Below, piece after piece: positions 40,263-49,445 of a DNA stretch of 56,392 nucleotides. Position 1 is the first letter of the stretch, and each line of letters starts with the position of its first letter. The notes beneath the pieces are model-generated. The model worked only from the letters and a program-made list of their open reading frames with translations, was not told the origin of the DNA and searched no databases. Made by a program: the position numbers and the translations under genes. Source of the DNA: Pseudomonas fluorescens (lineage in GTDB: Bacteria; Pseudomonadota; Gammaproteobacteria; Pseudomonadales; Pseudomonadaceae); assembly GCF_002837185.1 (NCBI RefSeq), contig NZ_KZ478021.1, positions 1-56,392 of the forward strand, given 5' to 3'.

Positions 40263-42548
40263 ATGAAGTTCACCCGCATTCATCTGGCACTCGTTGCCGC
40301 GACCAGCATGACCCAGGCAATGGTCATGGCAGACACCAGCGACAGTGACGTCGGCACCATTGGGGTCCAAGGCAAGGCCAGCGCCGGGGGTGGTTACATG
40401 GTGCCCGAAGAAAGCATCAAGGGCCGTTCCACCGTGACCAAGGAGGCGCTGGACAAACAGACGGCGACGGGCAACGCCATCGACAAGCTCAAGTACACGC
40501 CGGGCTTGAACATTTCCAGTGAGGACAACACCGGCCTGTCGGGCTTTCGCTTCACCATGCGCGGCATGAACTCCGACCAGGTCGGCATGTCGGTGGACGG
40601 CATGCCGATCAACGATTCGGGCAATTATGCGCTGTACTCCAACCTGCTGGGCGACCCGGAAAACATCGACCAGATCTTCGTCACCCAGGGCGCCTCGGAG
40701 TCCGACGGCCCGCACATCGGTTCCAGCGGCGGCAACATCGGCATCGTCACCATTCGCCCGACCAAAGAGACCGGCGCCTTCGTCAAACAGATCGTCGGCA
40801 GCAACGCCACGCGCAAGACCTTCGCGCGACTCAATACCGGCGAAGTCAACGGCCTGAGCAACTGGCTGTCGGCATCCCATACCGAGGGCGATATGTGGCG
40901 TGGTTCGGGTGCGGTGCGCGCGGACAAGGTGGAATGGAACAGCTTCTTCGACGCCGGCAACGGCAACACCGCCAACCTGATCCTCAAGTACCACGAGCAG
41001 GACAACAACAGCTACAGCCAGTTGACCAAAGCGCAGTTCCAGCAAAACGGCCGCCATTACGACCCCTACCCGGCAACGCCGACGGTGGGCAGCAACGGCA
41101 AGTACAACAGCTACTACGCCCTGGCGCAGAACCCGTTCCAGACCTTCACCGCGGTGCTCAATACCCAGTTCAAACTGGCCGACAACCTGGCCTTGTCGGT
41201 GATCCCGTATTACTTCTGGGGCAATGGCAGCGGCGTCGGCTCATCGAGTTATGCGCTCAACCGTGGCTCCAACCAGGGCGGTGTATTCGACCTTGGCAAT
41301 CTGCCAACCGCTGCTCAGTACAACGCCGACGGCACCCCGAACAGCGGCGTGTACTACCGTCCTTCGCGCACGCAAACCTGGCGCCCGGGGATCACCACCA
41401 AACTGACCTGGGACCTGGGCGACCACAGCCTGCAATTGGGTTACTGGTACGAGCGCGCACGCCAGAGCCAGACCCAGCCGTTCATCCCGCTCAAGAGCAA
41501 TGGCAAGCCGGTCGACACCTGGCCGGATTCGAACAGCGCCATCGTCGACGCCAACGGCAACCAGGTCCAGGGGCGCGACCGCTTCACCGTGACCCCGGCG
41601 CAAAAAGTCTGGGCCCAGGACACGTGGTACATCAACTCGGACTGGACCTTCATCGCTGGCCTGGCCTACATGAACGTCGAGCGTGACGGCACCAACCACG
41701 GCAGTCTCAACGAACAACCGGAAAAACGTGACCAGACCTACAACAAACTGCTGCCCAACGCCGGCCTCAAATACCAGCTGGACGAGCGCGACCAGTTGTT
41801 CTACAGCCTGTCGCGCAACATGCGTGTGCCGCAGAACTACGCGCTCTATGACAAAGGCGCCGGCTCCATCGACCTCGAGCCGGAAACCAGCTGGAACCAC
41901 GAACTGGGCTGGCGCTACAGCGGCGACGACATGACCCTGGCCGCAACCTTGTTCTACATGGACTTCAAGAATCGCCAGGTCTCGTCCAAGGACATCAATG
42001 GCGATTCCGCCGATATCAATGTCGGCGCCGTCACCAACAAAGGCCTGGAACTGGAGTGGAGCGGCCTGCTGCCCCACCATTTCAACTACTACACCTCCTA
42101 CACCTACACCAAGGCCGAGCAGCAGGACGACATGACCGTCTACAACGCAGGCCAGGCCATCCTGCTGCCCACCAGCGGCAAGCAGTTCGCCAACGTGCCG
42201 AAGAACATGCTGGCGGCCAACATCGGTTACGACGACGGGCGCTTCTACGGCACCTTCGGCGGCAAGTACACCAGCAAGCTCTACGGCGACCTGACCAACG
42301 ACGAAGGCATCTCCGCGCGCACGGTGTTCAACCTCGGCGCCGGTATCTATCTGCCGGTCGACAAAAAGGTCGTGAAAGACGCCACCCTGCGCCTGAACGT
42401 CGACAACCTGTTCGACAAGAAATACCTGGACGGCGTCTACACCACCAAGACCAACGCCGCCAGCTACAGCGGTTTTCGCGATGGCGACCCGGCGTACATC
42501 GTCGGCCTGGACCGCACCGTCACGGTTTCGCTGGAAGCGAATTTCTAA
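40263..42548 (+). CDS. TonB-dependent outer-membrane receptor (FecA/siderophore-like)
   Basis: The protein has 761 residues. A signal peptide (about 1-23) is followed by a plug domain (about 50-170; SGFRFTMRGMNSDQVGMSVDG, SSGGNIGIVTIRPTKETG) and a 22-strand barrel ending in the terminal Phe of SLEANF. No N-terminal signalling domain is present, so it is not a surface-signalling receptor. The barrel shows the NWSASH-like and FDKKYLDGVYTT motifs usual in siderophore or metal-complex receptors. The ATG at 40263 is preferred over the adjacent GTG because AGGA lies nine bases upstream. The ligand is unknown; the downstream phospholipase-D-like gene hints at a phosphorus- or lipid-linked substrate. 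Confidence 0.9.
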   Translation: MKFTRIHLALVAATSMTQAMVMADTSDSDVGTIGVQGKASAGGGYMVPEESIKGRSTVTKEALDKQTATGNAIDKLKYTPGLNISSEDNTGLSGFRFTMRGMNSDQVGMSVDGMPINDSGNYALYSNLLGDPENIDQIFVTQGASESDGPHIGSSGGNIGIVTIRPTKETGAFVKQIVGSNATRKTFARLNTGEVNGLSNWLSASHTEGDMWRGSGAVRADKVEWNSFFDAGNGNTANLILKYHEQDNNSYSQLTKAQFQQNGRHYDPYPATPTVGSNGKYNSYYALAQNPFQTFTAVLNTQFKLADNLALSVIPYYFWGNGSGVGSSSYALNRGSNQGGVFDLGNLPTAAQYNADGTPNSGVYYRPSRTQTWRPGITTKLTWDLGDHSLQLGYWYERARQSQTQPFIPLKSNGKPVDTWPDSNSAIVDANGNQVQGRDRFTVTPAQKVWAQDTWYINSDWTFIAGLAYMNVERDGTNHGSLNEQPEKRDQTYNKLLPNAGLKYQLDERDQLFYSLSRNMRVPQNYALYDKGAGSIDLEPETSWNHELGWRYSGDDMTLAATLFYMDFKNRQVSSKDINGDSADINVGAVTNKGLELEWSGLLPHHFNYYTSYTYTKAEQQDDMTVYNAGQAILLPTSGKQFANVPKNMLAANIGYDDGRFYGTFGGKYTSKLYGDLTNDEGISARTVFNLGAGIYLPVDKKVVKDATLRLNVDNLFDKKYLDGVYTTKTNAASYSGFRDGDPAYIVGLDRTVTVSLEANF

Positions 42549-42572
42549 GACTGACCCAAGAGGAACGCAAGC

Positions 42573-43220
42573 ATGGATATGAACCTGCTCCACGACATCA
42601 CCTTCTATGTGATGTATGCCGCGATGGCCATCGCTATTTTCATCGCCATCGAGCGCGGTATCTACTTCGCTTACGTGCGCAGTCAGGCCCGCACCCTGAT
42701 CGAGGCCCTGGATACTCACGTGCACAGCGAACGCGACCTGCCGGAACACCTGACCCGTCGCGACAGCCTGCCGCTGAACATGATCCTGCCGGTATTGGCC
42801 CAGAAGGCATCCCACGGGTCGCGCAAGGACCTCGACGACGAAATCGACACCCAGTACCTCAAGACCCGCGCGCCGCTGGCCCGCAGCCTGTGGATCATCG
42901 AGACCATCACCACGGCGGCCCCGCTGCTCGGCCTGTTGGGGACCATCCTGGGCATCATCGACACCTTCAAGGCCCTGGCAACGGCAGGCGTATCGGACCC
43001 AGGGCAGATTTCCGGTGGCATCGGCACGGCCTTGTTCGCCACCGGGCTGGGGATCGCCATCGCGCTGTTCTGTGTGGTGTTCCATAACTTCTTCCAGGAC
43101 AGCCTGGAGCGCATCAACGACCAGCTCAAGATCCTGCTGATCCGCGCCTCCAGCGGGGCCCGCGCTCACGATGAAGTGCCGCTGCGCGTGCCCACGCCAC
43201 TGCACAGCCGCACGGCCTGA
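42573..43220 (+). CDS. exbB: ExbB/TolQ/MotA-family proton-channel subunit
   Basis: The product has 215 residues and three membrane helices, at about 8-30, 108-130 and 145-170. The diagnostic motif spans TTAAPLLGLLGTILGIIDTFKAL then GIGTALFATGLGIAIAL. It assembles as a pentamer around ExbD. It is unusual that its gene is separated from exbD by tonB and the receptor gene. AGAGGAACG precedes the ATG. Confidence 0.93.
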   Translation: MDMNLLHDITFYVMYAAMAIAIFIAIERGIYFAYVRSQARTLIEALDTHVHSERDLPEHLTRRDSLPLNMILPVLAQKASHGSRKDLDDEIDTQYLKTRAPLARSLWIIETITTAAPLLGLLGTILGIIDTFKALATAGVSDPGQISGGIGTALFATGLGIAIALFCVVFHNFFQDSLERINDQLKILLIRASSGARAHDEVPLRVPTPLHSRTA

Positions 43221-43275
43221 CCTGCACGGCGGGCGCGTCATGGCCCGCCTGTTCTTTTTGCGCGATGAGACGCTT

Positions 43276-44493
43276 ATGTCCCTTTCGATGAAGTTGCGTG
43301 TCGCAGGCCTCGCCTGCTGGCTCCTCAGTCCGCTGGCCATGGCGGACTTTTCAATTGCAGGGTTTGAACTGGTACACACCGTGCCCGTGGACACCCCATT
43401 GGGCACTGCCGATCTGCGCCAGCCGGGACCGGTGTGGATAGAGCTGTTCGACGGCGCAAAAAACCGCATCGATATCGGCCAGTTCTACGCGGCCGATCAT
43501 CCCGGCTCGGTGATGGACACGGTCATCGAACACCTGGAAGCCGCCGGTAAACGCGGGGTAAAGATCCGCTTCCTGCTCGAAGAAAAAGGTATCAAGTTAT
43601 CGGATGCGGCCACCCTGGAGCGCTTGCGCGCCATTCCCAACCTGACCTTGCGCGTGCTGCCCTTCGGGCAGTTGAGCGGCGGGATCATCCACGCCAAATA
43701 CATGGTGGTGGACACCAGCCAGGCGTTTATCGGCAGCCAGAATTTCGACTGGCGCTCCCTGGAACATATCCACGAAACCGGGCTGCGTATCAGCGATGCA
43801 CGCGTGGTCGGGCAGGTCCAGGCGATCTTCGACCAGGACTGGCAGGCCCAACAGGCCCTCAGCGAAAAACAACCGGTGCCACTGCCGACCGCCGATCAGG
43901 AGCCTGCGCGTACCGGCAACTATCTGGTGGCCAGCCCGCAACGCTACAACCCGCCGGGCGTGGGGGATTCACAGCGGGAACTGCCGCGCCTGCTGGGCGA
44001 AGCGAAGCACGAGGTGCGCGTGCAATTGCTTGACTATGCGCCGCTGTCCTACGGCCCTGATCGGACCCGCCCGTACTACGCGGTAATCGACAATGCGGTG
44101 CGCGCCGCCGCTGCGCGTGGTGTGTCGATCAAGCTGATGGTGTCCAATTGGAACACCGATCCGCTGGAACTGCCCTACCTCAAGAGCCTGGCGGTGCTGC
44201 CCAACGTACAGATCAAGATCGTCACGCTGCCCCAAGCCAAGCAAGGATTCATTCCCTATGCACGGGTGATCCACAGCAAGACGATGGAGATCGACGGGCA
44301 AGTGGCGTGGGTCGGCACCAGCAACTGGTTGGGCGGCTACCTGGATAATTCGCGCAATCTGGAGGTGGTGATGCGCAGTGAGGCGATGGCCAGGCGCGTA
44401 GGGCAATTGCATGAGCAATTGTGGGACGGGCCCTACGCTCAGGCCTTGGACATCAATGCCCATTACCCCGCTCCGCATCCTGGCGTGCAGTGA
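43276..44493 (+). CDS. Secreted phospholipase D-like protein (two HKD motifs)
   Basis: The protein has 405 residues. A cleavable signal peptide ends near LAMADF, so the protein is periplasmic or secreted. Two complete HxKx4D motifs are present: His139, Lys141 and Asp146 (IIHAKYMVVD, followed by GSQNFDW) and His333, Lys335 and Asp340 (VIHSKTMEID, followed by GTSNW). Both halves of the active site should therefore form. Candidate substrates are phospholipids, other phosphodiesters or nucleic acids. Starts at 43240 and 43288 are also possible; 43276 was chosen for signal-peptide quality. The 55-bp gap after exbB suggests co-transcription. The 3' end overlaps the convergent fusion gene by 41 bp. 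Confidence 0.88.
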   Translation: MSLSMKLRVAGLACWLLSPLAMADFSIAGFELVHTVPVDTPLGTADLRQPGPVWIELFDGAKNRIDIGQFYAADHPGSVMDTVIEHLEAAGKRGVKIRFLLEEKGIKLSDAATLERLRAIPNLTLRVLPFGQLSGGIIHAKYMVVDTSQAFIGSQNFDWRSLEHIHETGLRISDARVVGQVQAIFDQDWQAQQALSEKQPVPLPTADQEPARTGNYLVASPQRYNPPGVGDSQRELPRLLGEAKHEVRVQLLDYAPLSYGPDRTRPYYAVIDNAVRAAAARGVSIKLMVSNWNTDPLELPYLKSLAVLPNVQIKIVTLPQAKQGFIPYARVIHSKTMEIDGQVAWVGTSNWLGGYLDNSRNLEVVMRSEAMARRVGQLHEQLWDGPYAQALDINAHYPAPHPGVQ

Positions 44494-46150
44494 CCGAGGT
44501 GGGCAACATCAGCATGTCCTCGAAGAACCCACCGACCGGCTCAGTGGGATGGCACAGCTGGATCTCCAGCACCCAGGCCATTTCACTCGGTGGGATTTCC
44601 AGCTCGGCCAACTGTTTGCTCTCGAACAACGCATGGGGAAAATCCGCCAGGCGATGCCCCGCCAGATTGCGTGCCAGCCGCCAGCCCTTGGCCACGGCGC
44701 TCTGTTCGGCGAAGTCGTAGAGTTCGCGTCCGGTCAGACCGCGCAGCCAGGCCTGGCGGGTTTCATCGAACACCTGGTGCAGTGCGGTGGTACAGGCCAG
44801 GTGCAGGGGCGAGTCGCCGAAGACAAACGTGTCGCCGTAGTCGCCTTCGTAGCCGTCCCACACCGGGCCAAGGTCCACCACCACGATATCGCTGGGGCGC
44901 AGCCTGCGTTGGCGGTCGATACCTTCGCGGGGTGGGCGTACCGTGTCGGCGCCGAAACGGATATAGGTGGGATGCCAGGTGTGCGAAGCGCCCATGGTCT
45001 GCAGTTGCCCGGCGGCCATTTCCAACGCCTGACCGGTGGTCATGCCGACTTTCAAGCGGCTGGCGATGGCTGCCAGGGCGCGTATGGATTTCTCTCGCGC
45101 CGCCAGCATGCCGTCCAGGGAATAACGCGGGCCGACTTTTTCCCAGATCGGGTCGAACGCCGGCAGTACCGTCTCAGCGCTTGACCGACCACTGGCGACA
45201 AACGCCTCCGCGACGAACCGATGCCCCGGCAAACCCGCCTCCAGGCACTGGGTTCGCACCTGGCTGAGCATGGCGCCGTTCCCGCAGGCATAGACCTGGG
45301 CCACCTCCCAGGGATGACCATGACTCAATGCAACTTCCTGCACCCTGCCCTCGGATGAGCGCACGGGATGCCAGCGAAACCGTGGGTGTTCGAGCGCTGC
45401 TTGATCCAGGAAGGCGCTGTCGTAGAAGTCCGCCGAGTGCGCGCCGCCCCAATACAACGTCACCTCGCGATTACGTTTGAGCGCGGTCAGCAGGATCGGC
45501 TTGATGCCGGCATAGCCGGTGCCCGTGGCGAACAGGACCACGGCGGCGGCGTCATCGTCCTGCCAGGTACAGGCACCAAACGGACCTTCCAGTTGCAGGC
45601 GGTCTCCCGGGGCCAGGCCATCCAGAATGCCTTCGGAAAAGTACCCGCCGCTTACCCGACGAATCTGGAAAACCAGGCGTCCACCGTCCTCGGCAGGCAG
45701 GTTGGCAATCGAGAAACTGCGCATATCCCCGTGTTCCAGGCGGAACTTGAGGTACTGCCCTGCCCGCACCGCTACAGGTGCGTCCGGCAACAACACCAAC
45801 TCGATAACATCGGGGCCGATTGCCTGCTTGCTGAGTACGCGCGCGTCAAACACCAGCGCGGGGGTGTCCAGCGACCAACCGGGGATTTCCAGACGCATAT
45901 CGGTGCAGGCATGACTCTGGCACAGCAACATTTCGTTGGCGGCCAGGGGGTAACAAGGTGCAGGCGCGTCCGGGGCCAGGCGTCTGGCTCGATATTCGCC
46001 TTCGGCGACCACCACCTTGCACGAGCCGCATGCACCACGGCGGCAGGAGAACGGCACGGCCAGGTCGCTGGCGAGCATGGCGTCAAGCAACAGCTCGTCG
46101 CCGGCCTCAAAGGTTTTGCCCGAAGGGGACAGTTCGATGACATACCGCAT
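44453..46150 (-). CDS. Fusion of 2Fe-2S ferredoxin reductase and M24 peptidase-fold domain
   Basis: The protein has 565 residues in three parts. Residues 1-90 form a plant-type ferredoxin with Cys36, Cys41, Cys44 and Cys77. Residues about 95-315 form an FAD/NAD(P) reductase with RSFS (144-147), ATGTGYAG (208-215) and ACGNGAM (288-294). Residues about 330-560 form a pita-bread M24 domain with all five metal ligands of the methionine-aminopeptidase type: Asp426, Asp437, His499, Glu529 and Glu544. The first two parts equal the reductase component of Rieske or diiron oxygenases. The M24 part could be a peptidase, creatinase-like hydrolase or metal-dependent lyase. There is no frameshift or internal stop. 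No oxygenase partner is nearby. The gene is divergent from a MocR regulator across 82 bp. Confidence 0.88.
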   Translation of the reverse strand: MRYVIELSPSGKTFEAGDELLLDAMLASDLAVPFSCRRGACGSCKVVVAEGEYRARRLAPDAPAPCYPLAANEMLLCQSHACTDMRLEIPGWSLDTPALVFDARVLSKQAIGPDVIELVLLPDAPVAVRAGQYLKFRLEHGDMRSFSIANLPAEDGGRLVFQIRRVSGGYFSEGILDGLAPGDRLQLEGPFGACTWQDDDAAAVVLFATGTGYAGIKPILLTALKRNREVTLYWGGAHSADFYDSAFLDQAALEHPRFRWHPVRSSEGRVQEVALSHGHPWEVAQVYACGNGAMLSQVRTQCLEAGLPGHRFVAEAFVASGRSSAETVLPAFDPIWEKVGPRYSLDGMLAAREKSIRALAAIASRLKVGMTTGQALEMAAGQLQTMGASHTWHPTYIRFGADTVRPPREGIDRQRRLRPSDIVVVDLGPVWDGYEGDYGDTFVFGDSPLHLACTTALHQVFDETRQAWLRGLTGRELYDFAEQSAVAKGWRLARNLAGHRLADFPHALFESKQLAELEIPPSEMAWVLEIQLCHPTEPVGGFFEDMLMLPTSVTARQDAERGNGH

Positions 46151-46232
46151 AGGCTGAGGACCCGAGAGTGAGTGAAGCCTGATTGTTACGCTAGACTAGG
46201 CCCATTAGAACCTCCAGTTTCGGATACTTCAG

Positions 46233-47714
46233 ATGGTCCAGATGCGTAAATGGCGTCCTCTACTCAAGCTCGACGCAGACCCGCCACACGCTTCCTACCG
46301 CAAGATAGCCGAGGGCCTGGTGACCGCGATCGTCGAAGGGCGCCTGCCGCCCGGCACGTTGCTGCCAGGGACGCGGCAAATGGCGCAGTTGCTCGACGTC
46401 AACCGCAAGACGGTCATCCTCGCCTACGAAGAAGCCTTGACCAAAGGCTGGCTGATCAGCGAGCCGCGTCGCGGCACTTTCGTCAATGCCCAACTGACGC
46501 CCAAGCAACTGCCCGGCCATGCCCTGCAGTCCTTCGCGCCGCCCATTCTGGCGCAGCCGGTTGTGCCGTATTTCACCCATAACGCCCAGGTCACTGCGCT
46601 GCAGCATCGGCATGACGCGCTGTTTTTCGACAACGGCACCAGCGATCACCGCCTGCTGCCGCAAGCGGTGCTGCATCGTTACTACCGCAACGCCCTGCGC
46701 AACAGCTTTGCCTCCAACACCGTACGCTACGGCAGCGAAGGCACCGGCTATCACTTGCGCTGCGCCCTCGCCGAGATGCTGCGCAGCAATCGCGGGCTGG
46801 CCGTCAACGCCGACAATATCTGCCTGACCCAGGGCACCCAGATGTCGCTGTACCTGAGTGCCAGCCTGCTGATCAAACCGGGCGATGTGGTACTGGTGGA
46901 GCGCTTGAGTTACCCACCGGCGTGGGAAATTTTTCGTCAGTTGGGCGCGCAACTGGTCACGGTGGACATCGACGAAGAAGGTTGCCGTACGGACCAGATC
47001 GACCGCTTATGCCAGCAGCATAAAGTGCGCATGATCTACCTCACGCCGCATCATCAGTTCCCGACCACCGTCAGCCTGCACGCCGCGCGGCGACAACAAC
47101 TGCTGACCCTCGCAGCGCTGTACGACTTCTGCATCATCGAGGAAGACTACGACCACGAATTCCACTTTAACGGTCGCCCCTACCTGCCGCTTGCCAGTGA
47201 CCGTTCCCAGCGCCATGTGATCTATATCGGCTCGCTCTCCAAAGCGTTGGGCTCGACGTTTCGTTGCAGCTATTTAGTGGCCCCCACTGAGGTGGTCGAA
47301 GCCCTGCACCGCAATGCGGCGCTGATGCTGGGGGATGCCGACGCCGTCGCTCAGAAAATGCTGGCGGACCTGATCAATGAGGGTGAACTGAAAAAGCACC
47401 TGCGCCGCGTGTCGAAAGAATATCGAGGGCGTCGAGAGACGTTGCAAACCTGCCTGCACGAGTCGCTGGGCGAGCGTATCCAGGTGCGCGAGCCCGAGGG
47501 CGGCCTGGCGCTGTGGGTGCGTTTCGAGGATGAAATCGACGTTGAGCGGATGGTAAAAACTGCCCTTGACCACGGACTGGTGGTGCGCAGCGGCCGGCAA
47601 TTCTCGCCGACGGGCCAGCCGGAGAATGCGCTACGGTTGGGCTTTGCGTCGCTCAATCAGGAAGAAATCCGTCAGGCTACGTTGCGGCTGGCTCAAGCGG
47701 TGAATGCTCTTTAG
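46233..47714 (+). CDS. MocR/PdxR-type regulator (GntR HTH fused to aminotransferase fold)
   Basis: The protein has 493 residues. The winged HTH of the GntR type spans about 18-85 (YRKIAEGLVTAIVEGRLPPGT, LDVNRKTVILAYEEAL). A linker leads to the fold-type I aminotransferase domain (about 125-493) with the PLP lysine Lys337 in YIGSLSKALGS. Such proteins bind PLP or a PLP-amine adduct and regulate a divergent gene. Here that gene encodes the ferredoxin-reductase/M24 fusion, so the fusion's substrate may be an amine or amino acid. A second ATG at 46242 is possible. The terminator at 47745-47776 serves this gene as well as the tRNAs. Confidence 0.92.
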   Translation: MVQMRKWRPLLKLDADPPHASYRKIAEGLVTAIVEGRLPPGTLLPGTRQMAQLLDVNRKTVILAYEEALTKGWLISEPRRGTFVNAQLTPKQLPGHALQSFAPPILAQPVVPYFTHNAQVTALQHRHDALFFDNGTSDHRLLPQAVLHRYYRNALRNSFASNTVRYGSEGTGYHLRCALAEMLRSNRGLAVNADNICLTQGTQMSLYLSASLLIKPGDVVLVERLSYPPAWEIFRQLGAQLVTVDIDEEGCRTDQIDRLCQQHKVRMIYLTPHHQFPTTVSLHAARRQQLLTLAALYDFCIIEEDYDHEFHFNGRPYLPLASDRSQRHVIYIGSLSKALGSTFRCSYLVAPTEVVEALHRNAALMLGDADAVAQKMLADLINEGELKKHLRRVSKEYRGRRETLQTCLHESLGERIQVREPEGGLALWVRFEDEIDVERMVKTALDHGLVVRSGRQFSPTGQPENALRLGFASLNQEEIRQATLRLAQAVNAL

Positions 47715-47744
47715 CACGATCAGCGCTGTTATATAAATCACAGA

Positions 47745-47776
47745 CAAAAAAAAGCCACTCGATTGAGTGGCTTTTT
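47745..47776. terminator. Bidirectional terminator between the mocR and tRNA-Gly/Glu genes
   Basis: AAAAAGCCACTC-GATT-GAGTGGCTTTTT is a perfect hairpin flanked by A and T runs, so it can stop the plus-strand mocR transcript and the minus-strand tRNA transcript. Confidence 0.92.
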
Positions 47777-47784
47777 CTTTGAAT

Positions 47785-47860
<76 letters not shown>

Positions 47861-47863
47861 AAA

Positions 47864-47939
47864 TGGCGTCCCCTAGGGGACTCGAACCCCTGTTACCGCC
47901 GTGAAAGGGCGGTGTCCTAGGCCACTAGACGAAGGGGAC
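47864..47939 (-). tRNA. tRNA-Glu (TTC)
   Basis: 76 bases with encoded CCA. Acceptor GTCCCCT pairs with AGGGGAC, and the anticodon loop CTTTCAC carries TTC. Confidence 0.97.
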
Positions 47940-48044
47940 ACGCTACTGAAACACATGGTGTGTATTTCAGTGCCCAGAGGCCTCATCCGAAGATGGGGTC
48001 CTGGTTTCACTCAATGCCGCCCGAAGGCTACACTGCTTGTAAAT

Positions 48045-48120
<76 letters not shown>

Positions 48121-48123
48121 ATA

Positions 48124-48199
48124 TGGCGTCCCCTAGGGGACTCGAACCCCTGTTACCGCCGTGAAAGGGCGGTGTCCTAGGCCACTAGACGAAGGGGAC
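48124..48199 (-). tRNA. tRNA-Glu (TTC), second copy
   Basis: Identical to 47864-47939 and offset by 260 bp. It is the first tRNA after the promoter at 48262-48290. Confidence 0.97.
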
Positions 48200-48261
48200 A
48201 CACGTACAACATTCACTCCCTACCGCGTTTCGCTGCGTGCTTTACGCTGTAAGTGGCGCGC

Positions 48262-48290
48262 ATTCTATGGATGGATTCAAAGGTCGTCAA
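48262..48290 (-). promoter_or_regulatory. Strong sigma-70 promoter of the tRNA-Glu/Gly operon
   Basis: On the minus strand TTGACG (48285-48290) and TAGAAT (48262-48267) are exactly 17 bp apart, followed by the GC-rich discriminator GCGCGCCAC. The same -10 and discriminator are found at the tRNA-Val/Asp promoter. No second promoter is evident between the two Gly-Glu pairs, so all four tRNAs are probably one transcript. Confidence 0.85.
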
Positions 48291-48557
48291 CCCCCAAGGA
48301 TAAATTTATTTAAATCAATGACTTCGCCCTGGTTTACCAGCCTGCTCGGGCATTCTGGCTGCCCGAACCCTGGCGCCTATATTCTGGCGCCCGACAAGGC
48401 GCTATAGTTGCCACAGGCAGCTGATGGCAATATGCAGTCACGCCGGAGACACTTACCTATATAGAAGAAACTACCTGGGCAACTGGTCGAACAGTCCTAT
48501 CCGCCGGATAGCTCAGTCACTACACTCCACAGCAAACCCCTTGAAGAGGTCACACCG
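48291..48557. other. Intergenic region with possible promoter for the following gene
   Basis: No gene is seen in these 267 bp. On the plus strand TTGCCA at about 48408 lies 17 bp before TATGCA, a weak sigma-70 candidate. GAAGAGGT at 48543-48550 is the ribosome-binding site that supports the GTG start at 48558. Confidence 0.35.
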
Positions 48558-49328
48558 GTGACACCACTCATGATCACCCTGCTGGTTATAGCCGGGATCG
48601 CAATACTGATCGCCATTGGCTACATGAACCATGTGGTGGAAAACAATAAGCTGGAAAAGCAGCGTACCGAGATCGAGCTCAATGATCGGCTGCGTCGCTG
48701 TGGTGAAATCACCGAGACTTTTCCCGGCCAATTGATGACCCCGGCGCTCAAGCTGTTGCTGACCCGCCTGGAACTCAACGTCAACCAACGCCTGCTGAAC
48801 CTCAACAAATCCAGCGCCGCGCTCAAGGCACGGATCGCCGAGCTCAACGCACTGATCGCTCAGGGCGAATCGATTCCGGTGGCCAACCCGCCCGCGCCTA
48901 TCCAGACCGAAGCCAAGGCCAAGGATGTGCGCTTTTTGCTCGAAGCGCTGCATGGCCAAGTCACCCGCGCGGCCCAGGACGGCTTCCTGCCGGCCAACGA
49001 AGCGAAGCACTGGATCAAGGAAATCCGCCATATCCTGGTGCTGCTGCACATCGAGTTTTTCAACAACCTCGGCCAGCATGCCCTGCAGCAAGGTCAACCG
49101 GGCCAGGCGCGCCTGGCGTTCGAGCGCGGCGTGCAGTACCTGCGCAAACAGCCGGAACCGGTGCTGTACAGCGCACAGCTGAAAACGCTGGAGTCGCAAT
49201 TGGCGCGCGCCAACTCCACGGTGTTGACCAACAGCCAGCCAGCCGAAGACGAAGTCAACGAACTGACCGAAGGCCTGAAAGTCGTCGACGCCGATGCCGA
49301 GTGGAAAAAGAAAGCCATCTACGATTGA
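48558..49328 (+). CDS. Membrane-anchored coiled-coil protein of unknown function
   Basis: A protein of 256 residues that I do not recognise by function. One N-terminal membrane helix (about 4-24) is followed by a charged helical region with heptad-like segments (VVENNKLEKQRTEIELNDRL; ALKARIAELNALIAQ). A central helical block around WIKEIRHILVLLHIEFFNNLG and a TPR-like stretch (ALQQGQPGQARLAFERGVQYL) come next. The tail is acidic. The GTG start is favoured over the ATG at 48570 because the ribosome-binding site lies seven bases before it. It stands alone and I recall similar proteins in most pseudomonads. Confidence 0.8.
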   Translation: MTPLMITLLVIAGIAILIAIGYMNHVVENNKLEKQRTEIELNDRLRRCGEITETFPGQLMTPALKLLLTRLELNVNQRLLNLNKSSAALKARIAELNALIAQGESIPVANPPAPIQTEAKAKDVRFLLEALHGQVTRAAQDGFLPANEAKHWIKEIRHILVLLHIEFFNNLGQHALQQGQPGQARLAFERGVQYLRKQPEPVLYSAQLKTLESQLARANSTVLTNSQPAEDEVNELTEGLKVVDADAEWKKKAIYD

Positions 49329-49445
49329 TAGCCTTCTGGCTATGTGGCGACGTTCCGTCGCCACGTGCCATCAAAATGCACCTATCCCCCCGCCCCCGAC
49401 TAGCGTAAAAAAGTGCCCCTCACTCCGTGAAGTTAGAGGCCCGCT

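Noticed and set aside
41241..43469. A 742-codon open frame antisense to the TonB receptor and exbB
   Set aside because: It spans two well-supported plus-strand genes and their junction, lacks any recognisable domain and has no ribosome-binding site.
44453..44493. 41-bp overlap of the PLD-like gene and the fusion gene as a sign of a wrong frame
   Set aside because: The genes converge, both C-termini are plausible, and convergent overlaps of this size are common in compact genomes.
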